Assembly (NCBI RefSeq): GCF_011326725.1
Contig: NZ_JAANCO010000001.1
Span: forward strand, 1,649,115 to 1,713,114
DNA: 64,000 bases
Direction: 5' to 3'
From: Microbacterium excoecariae
GTDB lineage: Bacteria > Actinomycetota > Actinomycetes > Actinomycetales > Microbacteriaceae
In this document: positions 26,407 through 36,519 of the stretch, in pieces
Position numbering within the stretch: position 1 is the stretch's first letter
Layout of the letters: every line of letters starts with the position of its first letter
The notes under the pieces: model-generated
Databases searched by the model: none
Told to the model about the DNA's origin: nothing
Seen by the model: the letters and a program-made list of their open reading frames with translations, nothing else
Program-made: the position numbers and the translations under genes

Positions 26407-27729
26407 CTAGGAGCGCGGCACCGCCTCGTCGAGCGGCACGCCTCGCATATCGCCGACGGCCCACGCGGCGGCGGCGGCGATCGCGAACGCGATCGCGAAC
26501 ACCGTGAACACGAGCCCGGCGCCGGAGGCGGCGAGGGCCCAGGGGGTGAACAGCGGCGCGGCGATCGAGGCGATGCGCCCCACGCCCGCCGCCCAGCCCG
26601 CGCCCGTGGCGCGTACCGCGGTCGGATAGACCTCCGGGCTGATGGCATACAGCGCGCCCCACGCCCCGAGGTTGAAGAACGACAGCAGGCACCCGAACGT
26701 GAGGATCTGCCACACCTCGCCCGCGGCGCCGAAGGCCATCGCCGAGAGGGCGGATCCGACGAGGAAGACCGACAGCGTCGCCCGCCGGCCCCACACCTCG
26801 ATGAGCCAGGCGGCGACCGCGTAGCCCGGTAGCTGCGCGAGGGTGATGATGAGCGTGTAGCCGAACGAGCGGACGAGGTCGAAGCCCTGCGCCACGAGGA
26901 TTGAGGGGATCCAGATGAAGGCGCCGTAGTAGGCGAAGTTCACGCAGAACCAGACCACCCAGAGCGCGGCGGTCTTGCGGGCGAGCGCGCCGCGGAACAG
27001 CGTCCCCACGCCCGCGCGGGCGGGCCGGGCGGGCGCCTCCGGTGCCGCGCCATCCGCGGCGTCGGCCGAGTCGCCGAGGAAGCGGCGGGTGATGGCCTCG
27101 GCCTCGGCCGTCCGGCCGCGGGCCGCGAGCCACCGGGGCGACTCCGGCAGGCCCCACCGGACCACGAGCGCGTACGCCGCCGGGATCGCCCCGAGCGCGA
27201 AGGCCCAGCGCCACCCGTTCTCGAGCGGCACGACGAAGTAGCCGATCAGCGCCGAGGCCGTCCAGCCGACGGCCCAGAACGCCTCAAGAATGACCACGAG
27301 GCGGCCGCGGATCCGCGCGGGCGCAAACTCGCTCACGTACGTGGACGCGACGGGGAGCTCGGATCCGAGCCCCAGGCCGACGAGGAAGCGCAGCGCGATG
27401 AGCGCGCCGACGCCGCCGACGAGCGCGCTTGCGCCCGTCGCGAGGCCGTAGACGAGCAGCGTGACGGCGAAGACCTGCCGGCGCCCGAAGCGGTCCGCGA
27501 GGAGGCCGCCGAGGCTTGCGCCGATCGCCATCCCGATGAACCCCACCGACGTGATCCATCCGGCGGTGCCGGGCGCGAGGTCCCATTCGACGGCGAGCGC
27601 CGCGATGATGAACGAGATGAGCCCGACGTCCATGGCGTCGAGGGCCCAGCCGAGACCCGAACCCGTGAGGATGCGGCCGTGCGAACGGGAGAAGCGGGCG
27701 CCGTCGAGGCGCTGCGAAACGGAGGTCAC
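26407..27729 (-). CDS. MFS transporter, metabolite:H+ symporter type
   Basis: 440 residues with 12 predicted membrane segments. Motif A GGLLADRFGRRQ, PESPRWLAARGR between halves and the second motif A (AAWLIEVWGRR) are the pattern of sugar-porter/SLC22-like and aromatic acid or niacin (NiaP-like) carriers. STYVSEFAPARIRGR is also typical. Substrate uncertain. The GTG start codon lies inside an inverted repeat (27726-27753) that also covers the -10, so repression by a local regulator is likely. It lies 43 bp downstream of the DUF885 gene. Confidence 0.88.
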   Translation of the reverse strand: MTSVSQRLDGARFSRSHGRILTGSGLGWALDAMDVGLISFIIAALAVEWDLAPGTAGWITSVGFIGMAIGASLGGLLADRFGRRQVFAVTLLVYGLATGASALVGGVGALIALRFLVGLGLGSELPVASTYVSEFAPARIRGRLVVILEAFWAVGWTASALIGYFVVPLENGWRWAFALGAIPAAYALVVRWGLPESPRWLAARGRTAEAEAITRRFLGDSADAADGAAPEAPARPARAGVGTLFRGALARKTAALWVVWFCVNFAYYGAFIWIPSILVAQGFDLVRSFGYTLIITLAQLPGYAVAAWLIEVWGRRATLSVFLVGSALSAMAFGAAGEVWQILTFGCLLSFFNLGAWGALYAISPEVYPTAVRATGAGWAAGVGRIASIAAPLFTPWALAASGAGLVFTVFAIAFAIAAAAAWAVGDMRGVPLDEAVPRS

Positions 27730-27766
27730 CCCGACAGGTTAGTGTCGGGGTGACCCTTCACGCCAA
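27726..27766 (-). promoter_or_regulatory. Promoter and inverted-repeat operator of the MFS gene
   Basis: TCACCCCGACA (27726-27736) and TGTCGGGGTGA (27743-27753) form a perfect 11-bp inverted repeat around six bases. On the minus strand TAACCT (27736-27741) lies at its centre as a -10, and TTGGCG (27761-27766) is a -35 at 19-base spacing. The start codon lies in the distal arm. This is a textbook repressor-site layout; no regulator gene is adjacent. Confidence 0.5.
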
Positions 27767-27772
27767 CCGCGG

Positions 27773-29446
27773 TCAGCCGACGAGCTCCGCGCGCAGCGTG
27801 TCGAGGCCGACGCCGCCGAGGTCGAGCGCCCGCTTGTGGAACGCCTTCATCGAGAAGCTCTCGCCCTCGCGCTCCCGGACCGCGTCGCGGATGTCCGTCC
27901 AGATGCGCTGACCGACCTTGTACGACGGTGCCTGCCCCGGCCAGCCGAGGTACCGGTTCAGCTCGAACGTGACGAACTGGTCGGCCATGTTCACGTTGCG
28001 GCGGAGGAACTCGAGCGCGTAGTCCGCGTCCCACTTCTGGTAGCTGTCGGGGCGCCGCTTGCCGAGGTGCACGCCGATGTCGAGGACGACGCGGGCCGCG
28101 CGCATGCGCTGCCCGTCGAGCATGCCGAGGCGCGCGGCGGGGTCGTCGAGGTAGCCGAGCTCCTCCATGAGGCGCTCGGCGTAGAGGGCCCACCCCTCGG
28201 CGTGACCGGAGGTCCCCGCGAGGAGGCGCCGCCAGCTGTTGAGCTCGGCGCGGTTGTACACGGCCTGCCCGATCTGCAGGTGATGGCCGGGCACGCCCTC
28301 GTGGTACACCGTGGTCAGCTCGCGCCAGGTGTCGAACGCGCGCACGCCGTCCGGGACGGACCACCACATCCGGCCGGGGCGGGAGAAGTCGTCGCTCGGG
28401 GCCGTGTAGTAGATCTCCCCCGACGTCGTCGGCGCGATCATGCACTCGACGCGGCGCACGGGCTCCGGGATGTCGAAGTGCGTCTCGCCGAGCTCGGCCA
28501 CCGCGCGGTCCGCGGTCTCCTGCATCCACGCGCGCAGGGCCTCCTGCCCGATGAGCTTCCGCGTCATGTCGCGTTCGAGGTGCGCGACGGCGTCCTCGAC
28601 GCTCGCGCCCGGCAGGATCTCGCGCGCGAGCGCCTCCTGCTCGGCGCGCACGCGCGCGAGCTCCTCGAGCCCCCACGCGTAGGTCTCGTCCAGGTCGACG
28701 TCGGCGCCGAGGAAGCGGCGGGAGTGGATCCCATACAGCTCGCGCCCCACCGCGTCCTCCTCCGCGGCGCGCGGCGCCAGGACGCCGTCGAGGAAGCGCG
28801 CGAGGCGGCCGTACGCCGAACGCGCGGCGTCGGCGCCGTCGGACAGCGCGGCATCGAGGGTGCGGGGAAGCGGATCCCCCTGCGCGCTCGCGCCCGCCAC
28901 CAGCTGGTCGAAGAACCCGTCGGGGAAGGCGTAGCTCCGCGCCTGCTCGGCGACCTCGCGCACCTGGCGTACCGCCGGCACGACGCCCTCGTGGATCCCC
29001 TCGCGGAGCGTGGCGATGTAGCCGTCGATCGCGTCGGGGACGGCGGCGAGGCGGGTGGCGAAGTGCTCCCAGTCCTCGGCGGTGTCGGTGGGCATGAGGT
29101 CGAACGCCTGGCGAATGTCCTGCGAGGGGCTCTCGAGCACGTTCAGGTCGCGCAGGTGCCACCGGGACTCGTGCAGCTCGAGGTCGAGGCGCAGCTCACG
29201 CGACAGGTCGGCCTGCGTGACGCGGTCGGTCGCGTCGGCGGGCTCGAGCGCCTCGAGACGCGTGAGCGTCGCGCGGGTCGCGGAGGCGAGCGCCTCGTGG
29301 CCATCGGGGCCGTAGTCGCCGAAGCGGTCGTTCGCCTCCGTGCGGCCGATGTACGTCCCGAGCGTGGGACGCAGGTCGACGAGGGTGTCGACCCACTCCT
29401 CGGCCAGGGTATCGATCAGTGTCTGGGGTCGTCGATTGTCATCCAT
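27773..29446 (-). CDS. DUF885 family metallopeptidase-like protein
   Basis: 557 residues of the DUF885 family, gluzincin-like proteins. The HEGVPGHH motif (an HExxH-type zinc site with an extra His) and a downstream Glu in GHAEGWALYAE are visible, so peptidase activity is plausible. The rest is helical. No signal peptide is present, so it is probably cytosolic. Substrates are unknown. The ATG has GGGGGG upstream. It follows polA by 33 bp on the same strand and may be cotranscribed with it. Confidence 0.88.
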   Translation of the reverse strand: MDDNRRPQTLIDTLAEEWVDTLVDLRPTLGTYIGRTEANDRFGDYGPDGHEALASATRATLTRLEALEPADATDRVTQADLSRELRLDLELHESRWHLRDLNVLESPSQDIRQAFDLMPTDTAEDWEHFATRLAAVPDAIDGYIATLREGIHEGVVPAVRQVREVAEQARSYAFPDGFFDQLVAGASAQGDPLPRTLDAALSDGADAARSAYGRLARFLDGVLAPRAAEEDAVGRELYGIHSRRFLGADVDLDETYAWGLEELARVRAEQEALAREILPGASVEDAVAHLERDMTRKLIGQEALRAWMQETADRAVAELGETHFDIPEPVRRVECMIAPTTSGEIYYTAPSDDFSRPGRMWWSVPDGVRAFDTWRELTTVYHEGVPGHHLQIGQAVYNRAELNSWRRLLAGTSGHAEGWALYAERLMEELGYLDDPAARLGMLDGQRMRAARVVLDIGVHLGKRRPDSYQKWDADYALEFLRRNVNMADQFVTFELNRYLGWPGQAPSYKVGQRIWTDIRDAVREREGESFSMKAFHKRALDLGGVGLDTLRAELVG

Positions 29447-29479
29447 GGGTCCCCCCAGGCTATCGGCAGGCCCGCGCGG

Positions 29480-32104
29480 TCAGTGCGCGGCCTCGTTCCA
29501 GTCGCCGCCGAAGCCCACCTGCACGGAGAGCGGGACCGTGAGCTCCGCGGCGCCGGCCATCTCGTCGCGCACGAGCTGCTCGACCGCCTCGCGCTCGCCC
29601 GGCGCCACCTCGACGACGACCTCGTCGTGGATCTGCAGGAGCAGGCGCGAGCGCATGCCGCGGAGGCGCTCGTGGATCCGGAACAGCGCGATCTTCATGA
29701 TGTCGGCGGCGCTGCCCTGGATGGGCGCATTCAGGGCGGCGCGCTCGGCGTTCTCGCGGAGCACCCGGTTGGGGCTGGACAGGTCGGGGAACGGGCGGCG
29801 GCGGCCGAAGATCGTCTCGGTGTAGCCGTCCTCGCGGGCCTTCTCGACCGAGGCGCGCAGGTAGTCGCGCACGGCTCCGAAGCGCTCGAAGTAGCCGAGC
29901 ATGAGCTGCTTGGCCTCCTTCTGCTCGATACCGAGCTGCTTGGCGAGGCCGAATGCCGACAGGCCGTAAACGAGGCCGTAGGACATCGCCTTGACCTTGC
30001 TGCGCATGGCGCTCGTGACCTCCGACGGGTCGACGCCGAACACCTGGGCGCCGACGTAGCGGTGGAGATCCTCCCCCGCGACGAACGCCTCGACGAGGCC
30101 CGGATCCTCCGAAAGGTGCGCCATGATCCGCATCTCGATCTGCGAGTAGTCGGCGGTCAGGAGCGACTCGTAGCCCTCGCCGACGACGAAGGCCTGCCGG
30201 ATGCGACGAGACTCCTCCGAGCGCACGGGGATGTTCTGCAGGTTCGGGTCCGTGCTCGAGAGGCGGCCCGTCTGGCTGCCCGTCTGCACGTAGGTCGTGT
30301 GCACGCGGCCGTCGTCCGCGATGGCCTGATCCAGGCCGTCGATGATCTGCTTGAGCTTCGTCGCCTCGCGGTGCGCGAGCAGCTGGCCGAGGAACGGGTG
30401 GCCCGTCTTGACCTGCAGCTCGGCCAGGGCGCTCGCGTCGGTCGTGTAGCCCGTCTTCGTCTTGCGCGTCGTGGGCAGCGCGAGCTCCTCGAAGAGCACC
30501 TGCTGCAGCTGCTTGGGCGAGCCGAGGTTCACCTCGTGGCCGATCTCGGCGTAGGCCTCGGCGGCGATCTGGGCGGCGCGCTCGCCGAGCTGCGCGGAGA
30601 ACGCGCTGAGGGCGTCGTGCGAGACGCTCACGCCCGCGAGCTCCATGTCGGCGAGGGCGATCAACGTCGGCATCTCGATGTCGTCGAGTACGGCGCGGGC
30701 GCGCTCGGGCAAAGAGGTGACGACGGCCTCCGCGGCGCGCAACGTGTACCAGCTGAGCTGGCCCGGCGTCGCCCCGTCGGTCTCCGGCACGAGCTGGTCC
30801 GGATCCGCCTCGGGCAGGCGCTCGCCCAGGTAGCGGTCCACGAGGTGGGCGAGGGTCTTGTCGGGGAAGGCCGGCTTCGCGATCCATCCCGCGATCAGGG
30901 CGTCGGTGCGGAGCCCTCGGACCTCGACGCCCGCGCGGCCGAGCGCCTTCACCTGCACCTTCGCGTCGCACATGACCTTCGGGGCGTCGGAGGCGAACCA
31001 CGCCCGCACGGCGTCCGCCGCCTCCTCGGACCACGCCGCCTCGACGGCGGCGTCCGCGGTAGCGAGGCCCAGGCGCTCGGGCCGGCCCTCGAGCAGCGTG
31101 ACCGTCACGCCGACCGCCTGCGCGGGATCCGTGAACCAGCCCGCGAGGCCCGCGGCGTCGAGCTCCTCGACGGCGGGCGCCGCCGGCTGCTCTGGCGCGG
31201 GCTCGGACCCGGATTCGCCCATCGCGTCGAGGACGCGCGTGAGGAGCGAGCGGAACTCCAGCGTCGAGAAGATGTCGCGCACGGCCTGCTCGTCGGCCGC
31301 GCCCACCTCGAGCGCCTCCAGCTCGACCGCCACGTCAATGTCGTCGAGCAGGCGGTTGAGACGGCGGTTGCGCCGCACGTCGTCGAGGTGGTCGCGCAGG
31401 TTCTGGCCCACGACGCCCTTGATGCCCTCGGCGCCCTCGAGGATCGCGTCGAGCGACCCGAACTGGGTGAGCCACTTGACCGCCGTCTTCTCGCCCACCT
31501 TGGGCACGCCCGGGAGGTTGTCGGCCTTCTCCCCCACGAGCGCCGCGATGTCGGGGTACTGCTCGGGCGGCACGCCGTACCGCTCCTCGACGGCCGGCGG
31601 GTCGTAGCGCTTGAGCTTCGACACGCCCTGCACGGACGGGTAGAGCAGGGTCACGCGCTCGTTCACGAGCTGGATCGCGTCGCGGTCCCCCGAGCACACG
31701 AGCACGTCGTAGCCGGCCTCGGAGCCGCGCCGGGCGAGCGTCGCGAGGATGTCGTCCGCTTCGTAGCCGTCCTTCTCCAGCACCGTGACGTTCATCGCCT
31801 CGAGGCAGGTCTTGAGGAGCGGAATCTGCCCGCGGAACTCGGACGGCGTCTCCTGCCGGCCCTCCTTGTACTCCGGGTACTCCGCCTTGCGGAAGGTGTG
31901 ATCGGAGACGTCGAACGCGACGGCGACGTGCGTCGGCTGCTCGTTCTTGAGGAGGTTGATGAACATCGACAGGAAGCCGTGGATGCCGTTCGTGTGCTGC
32001 CCCTCCTTGTTCTGGAAGGTGTCGACCGGCAGCGCGAAGAATGCGCGGAAGGCCAGCGAGTGGCCGTCGACGATGAGCAGAGTAGGCTTCGTGGGGTCCG
32101 TCAC
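29480..32104 (-). CDS. polA: DNA polymerase I
   Basis: 874 residues. An N-terminal 5'-3' exonuclease/flap domain (LLIVDGHSLAFRAFFALP, DVSDHTFRK, GDRDAIQL, GEKADNLPGVPKVGEKTA) is followed by a central exonuclease-like domain (about 320-500) and the polymerase domain with motif A (TADYSQIEMRIMAHLSEDP), the O helix (RSKVKAMSYGLVYG) and motif C (LQIHDEVVVE). The central domain lacks the DxE motif needed for 3'-5' proofreading, as in other actinobacteria. It acts in repair and Okazaki fragment processing. The GTG start has GGAGGG very close upstream. Confidence 0.96.
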   Translation of the reverse strand: MTDPTKPTLLIVDGHSLAFRAFFALPVDTFQNKEGQHTNGIHGFLSMFINLLKNEQPTHVAVAFDVSDHTFRKAEYPEYKEGRQETPSEFRGQIPLLKTCLEAMNVTVLEKDGYEADDILATLARRGSEAGYDVLVCSGDRDAIQLVNERVTLLYPSVQGVSKLKRYDPPAVEERYGVPPEQYPDIAALVGEKADNLPGVPKVGEKTAVKWLTQFGSLDAILEGAEGIKGVVGQNLRDHLDDVRRNRRLNRLLDDIDVAVELEALEVGAADEQAVRDIFSTLEFRSLLTRVLDAMGESGSEPAPEQPAAPAVEELDAAGLAGWFTDPAQAVGVTVTLLEGRPERLGLATADAAVEAAWSEEAADAVRAWFASDAPKVMCDAKVQVKALGRAGVEVRGLRTDALIAGWIAKPAFPDKTLAHLVDRYLGERLPEADPDQLVPETDGATPGQLSWYTLRAAEAVVTSLPERARAVLDDIEMPTLIALADMELAGVSVSHDALSAFSAQLGERAAQIAAEAYAEIGHEVNLGSPKQLQQVLFEELALPTTRKTKTGYTTDASALAELQVKTGHPFLGQLLAHREATKLKQIIDGLDQAIADDGRVHTTYVQTGSQTGRLSSTDPNLQNIPVRSEESRRIRQAFVVGEGYESLLTADYSQIEMRIMAHLSEDPGLVEAFVAGEDLHRYVGAQVFGVDPSEVTSAMRSKVKAMSYGLVYGLSAFGLAKQLGIEQKEAKQLMLGYFERFGAVRDYLRASVEKAREDGYTETIFGRRRPFPDLSSPNRVLRENAERAALNAPIQGSAADIMKIALFRIHERLRGMRSRLLLQIHDEVVVEVAPGEREAVEQLVRDEMAGAAELTVPLSVQVGFGGDWNEAAH

Positions 32105-32158
32105 CCCTCCAGGGTATGCGGGTCCGCCGACATCCACCCTCCGCCGGAAGGAATCCGC

Positions 32159-32584
32159 ATGAGCGCCGCCCCCGAACCCGCCGCCGACGGTCTGGACTGG
32201 CTCGAGCAGCGCGGGATCGGCGCGCTCGCCGAGCGCATGGGGATCCGCTTCACGGAGTTCTCCGCGGAGCGCGCGGTGGCGACCATGCCGGTCGAGGGGA
32301 ACACGCAGCCCGTCGGCCTGCTCCACGGGGGCGCCTACGTCGTGCTCGGCGAGTCGCTCGGGTCCATGGCCGCGAACCTCCACGCGGGGCCGGGGCGCCT
32401 CGCCGTCGGTCTCGACATCAACGCCACGCACACCGCCTCGGCGACGTCGGGGCTCGTGACCGGCACCTGCACCGCGATCCACCTGGGCGGCTCGGTGTGC
32501 GTGCACGAGATCGTCGTGCGGGACGAGCGCGGGCGCCGGTGCTCGACCGTCCGCATCACCAACCTCATCAAGGACGCCCGCTAA
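32159..32584 (+). CDS. Hotdog-fold thioesterase (PaaI/DHNA-CoA type)
   Basis: 141-residue acyl-CoA thioesterase-like protein. GNTQPVGLLHGGAYVVLGESLGSMAA is the hotdog catalytic helix region, with the nucleophile-activating Glu in GES. Homologues hydrolyse aromatic acyl-CoA or 1,4-dihydroxy-2-naphthoyl-CoA; which one applies here is uncertain. The ATG is preceded by GGAAGG. It is divergent from polA over a 54-bp gap and ends at a strong stem-loop. Confidence 0.9.
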   Translation: MSAAPEPAADGLDWLEQRGIGALAERMGIRFTEFSAERAVATMPVEGNTQPVGLLHGGAYVVLGESLGSMAANLHAGPGRLAVGLDINATHTASATSGLVTGTCTAIHLGGSVCVHEIVVRDERGRRCSTVRITNLIKDAR

Positions 32585-32588
32585 CGCC

Positions 32589-32620
32589 GAAGGGGCCCGG
32601 CCAGTCGGCCGGGCCCCTTC
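32589..32620. terminator. Bidirectional intrinsic-type terminator
   Basis: GAAGGGGCCCGGCC (32589-32602) and GGCCGGGCCCCTTC (32607-32620) form a perfect 14-bp stem with a four-base loop. It lies between the convergent thioesterase and ANTAR regulator genes and can serve both. Confidence 0.85.
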
Positions 32621-32636
32621 TTCGCGCGGGGCGCGA

Positions 32637-33251
32637 TCAGTCCTTCTTGGGCGAGAGCTGCTCGATGATCGCCTTCGCGACGTCCTGCATCGTGAGACGG
32701 CGGTCCATCGACGCCTTCTGGATCCAGCGGAACGCCTCGGGCTCGCTGAGCCCCATCTTCTCGTTCAGGAGGCCCTTGGCGCGGTCGACGAGCTTGCGCG
32801 TCTCGAAGCGCTCGACCATGTCGGCGACCTCGGCCTCGAGCGTGATGATCTGCTCGTGGCGGGCCAGCGCGATCTCGATCGCGGGCAGCAGGTCGTTCGG
32901 CGTGAACGGCTTGACGACGTAGGCGAGCGCGCCGGCCTCCGTCGCGCGCTCCACGAGCTCCTTCTGGCTGAACGCCGTCAGCAGCACGACGGGCGCGATG
33001 TGGTCGCGGCTCAGCCGCTCGGCGGCGGAGATGCCGTCGAGCTGCGGCATCTTCACGTCCATGACCACGAGGTCGGGGCGCAGCTCCGTCGCGAGCTGGA
33101 CCGCGGTCTCGCCGTCGCCGGCCTCGCCAACGACGTCGTAGCCGTTGTCGCGAAGGATCTCGACGATGTCCATCCGGATCAGCGACTCATCCTCGGCGAC
33201 GACCACGCGACGGGGCGCGCCTCCTGCGTTCTCGTTCTGCTCTTCGCTCAC
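32637..33251 (-). CDS. pdtaR: ANTAR-domain response regulator (PdtaR-like)
   Basis: 204 residues. The receiver domain has acidic pocket residues (VVVAEDES), phospho-acceptor Asp65 (VVMDVKMP) and the conserved Lys in VVKPF. The C-terminal ANTAR RNA-binding domain reads LVDRAKGLLNEKMGLSEPEAFRWIQ. In mycobacteria PdtaR is phosphorylated by PdtaS and prevents transcription termination at ANTAR target hairpins. No kinase gene is adjacent. The GTG at 33251 is preferred over the ATG at 33260 because AGGATGG is then at normal distance. Confidence 0.93.
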   Translation of the reverse strand: MSEEQNENAGGAPRRVVVAEDESLIRMDIVEILRDNGYDVVGEAGDGETAVQLATELRPDLVVMDVKMPQLDGISAAERLSRDHIAPVVLLTAFSQKELVERATEAGALAYVVKPFTPNDLLPAIEIALARHEQIITLEAEVADMVERFETRKLVDRAKGLLNEKMGLSEPEAFRWIQKASMDRRLTMQDVAKAIIEQLSPKKD

Positions 33252-33324
33252 GTGTTCCATCCTATGACGCGGGTCTGGTGGTTCGCCGATCGACTCGTCG
33301 GGGATCCGACGAGGGCGAACGTCG

Positions 33325-33407
33325 TGCCGGTGGAGGGACTCGAACCCTCACGTCCTTGCGGACAACGCATTTTGAGTGCGCCGCGTCTGCCATTCCGCCA
33401 CACCGGC
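33325..33407 (-). tRNA. tRNA-Leu (anticodon CAA)
   Basis: The 83-nt transcript begins GCCGGTGTGGCGGAATGG and ends CACCGGC plus discriminator A. The 7-bp acceptor stem is perfect. The anticodon loop CTCAAAA gives anticodon CAA (codon UUG). A long variable arm (GTCCGCAAGGAC type) marks it as class II, and the T loop reads TTCGAGTCC. The 3' CCA is not encoded. Confidence 0.95.
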
Positions 33408-33445
33408 CGGGGGCGGCGACCCGGGGGTCGCCGCCGGGCGCGATC

Positions 33446-34888
33446 CTAGCCCTGGTAGGCAGGGGCCGCGCCGTGGACCGCGTCGCCCACGCGGTGGACG
33501 CGCAGGTCGTTGGTCGAGCCAGCGATCCCGGGAGGGGAACCGGAGATGACGATGACCTTGTCGCCGACGCGCGCGAGGCCGTTCTCCAGCACGTACTCGT
33601 CGACCTGCATGAACATCTGGTCGGTGTGCTCGACCGGGTCCACGAGGGCGGAGCGGATGCCCCACGTCAGCTGCATGCGGCGGCGCGTCTCCTCGGCGAG
33701 GGTGAACGCGACCATGCGGCGGGACGAGCGCAGGCGCGACATCCGCCGGGCCGAGTCGCCCGTCTGCGTGAAGATGCACAGCAGCTTCGCGTCGACGAAG
33801 TCCGCGACGTCGACGGCGGCGAGCGTGATGGCGCCGCCCTGGGTGCGCGGGCGCGTCGTGAGCGGCTCGATGCGCTCGAGGCCGTGGTCCTCCGTGGACT
33901 CGACGATGCGGGCCATGGTCTGGACCGTGACCACCGGGTAGTCGCCGACGCTCGTCTCGCCCGAGAGCATGACCGCGTCCGCGCCGTCGAGGACCGCGTT
34001 CGCGACGTCGCTCGTCTCCGCGCGCGTCGGGACGGGGTTCTGGATCATCGACTCGAGCATCTGCGTCGCGACGATGACGGGCTTGGCGAGGCGGCGGGCC
34101 ATCGCGACCGCGCGCTTCTGGACGATCGGCACGGCCTCGAGCGGGAGCTCGACGCCGAGGTCGCCGCGGGCAACCATGATGCCGTCGAAGGCCTCGACGA
34201 TCTCCTCGAGCACGTCGACGGCCTGCGGCTTCTCGATCTTGGCGATGATCGGGACGCGGCGCCCCTCCTCCGCCATGATCACGTGGGCGCGCTCGACGTC
34301 CTTCGCGCTGCGCACGAACGACAGGGCGATGATGTCGGCGCCCTTGCGCAGGGCCCAGCGCAGGTCGGCCTCGTCCTTCTCGCTCAGGGCGGGGACGTTG
34401 ACCGCGACGCCGGGCAGGTTGATGCCCTTGTTGTTGCTCACGGGGCCGCCGACGACGACCTTGGTCGTCACCGTGACGCCGTCGGTCTCGACGACCTGGA
34501 CGCGGACCTTGCCGTCGTCGATGAGGAGGTAGTCGCCGGGCGCGACGTCGCCCGCGAGGCCCTTATACGTCGTCCCGACGAGGTCCTTCGTTCCCTCGAC
34601 GTCCTCCATCGTGATGCGGAAGATGTCGCCCACCGCGAGGGTGTGGGGGCCGTCGGCGAAGGTGCCGAGGCGGATCTTGGGGCCCTGCAGGTCGACGAGG
34701 ATCGCGACGGGCAGGCCGGCGTCTGCCGCGGCTCCCCGCACGTTCTCGAAGTTGTTGTCGTGCACGGAGTAGTCGCCGTGGCTGAGGTTCAGGCGCGCGA
34801 CATCAAGCCCCGCGTCGATCAGCTCCCGGACCGTTTCCTTTGTCGAGGTCGCCGGCCCGAGGGTCGCGACGATCTTGGCTCGTCTCAC
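33446..34888 (-). CDS. pyk: Pyruvate kinase
   Basis: 480 residues. It converts phosphoenolpyruvate and ADP to pyruvate and ATP in glycolysis. KIVATLGPAT at the N-terminus, LNLSHG, the active-site stretch IIAKIEKPQAV with the catalytic Lys, MVARGDLGVE, and the nucleotide-binding MLESMIQNPVPTRAE are all visible. A C-terminal allosteric domain follows from about residue 345. The GTG start has GGAAGG eight bases upstream. The gltBD terminator lies in its upstream gap, so it has its own promoter. The leader also contains a GGGCCC inverted repeat. Confidence 0.97.
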   Translation of the reverse strand: MRRAKIVATLGPATSTKETVRELIDAGLDVARLNLSHGDYSVHDNNFENVRGAAADAGLPVAILVDLQGPKIRLGTFADGPHTLAVGDIFRITMEDVEGTKDLVGTTYKGLAGDVAPGDYLLIDDGKVRVQVVETDGVTVTTKVVVGGPVSNNKGINLPGVAVNVPALSEKDEADLRWALRKGADIIALSFVRSAKDVERAHVIMAEEGRRVPIIAKIEKPQAVDVLEEIVEAFDGIMVARGDLGVELPLEAVPIVQKRAVAMARRLAKPVIVATQMLESMIQNPVPTRAETSDVANAVLDGADAVMLSGETSVGDYPVVTVQTMARIVESTEDHGLERIEPLTTRPRTQGGAITLAAVDVADFVDAKLLCIFTQTGDSARRMSRLRSSRRMVAFTLAEETRRRMQLTWGIRSALVDPVEHTDQMFMQVDEYVLENGLARVGDKVIVISGSPPGIAGSTNDLRVHRVGDAVHGAAPAYQG

Positions 34889-34982
34889 TGCATCGCCTTC
34901 CGCACTGCTGGGCCCTCGGTGGGGCCCGGTGGCTGTCGAATCGCGTCCTGGGCCTGTCGGCGCCGCACGCGCCTGAAATGTC

Positions 34983-35028
34983 GGGAACCCCGAACGCGCT
35001 TCTCACCCTACGCGCATTCGGGGTTCCC
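34983..35028 (-). terminator. Terminator of the gltBD operon
   Basis: GGGAACCCCGAA (34983-34994) and TTCGGGGTTCCC (35017-35028) form a perfect 12-bp stem with extra CGCG pairing inside the loop. It begins 33 bases after the gltD stop codon on the minus strand. Confidence 0.75.
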
Positions 35029-35061
35029 TCGCGACGCGAACGCGCCGCGCGGCGGTCGCTC

Positions 35062-36511
<1,450 letters not shown>

Positions 36512-36519
<8 letters not shown>

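Noticed and set aside
27836..32584. A 1582-codon plus-strand reading frame opposite polA and the DUF885 gene
   Set aside because: It is antisense to two well-supported genes, is Arg/Val/Ala/Glu-rich as expected of the complement of high-GC codons, and only its last part (from 32159) is a real gene, the thioesterase.
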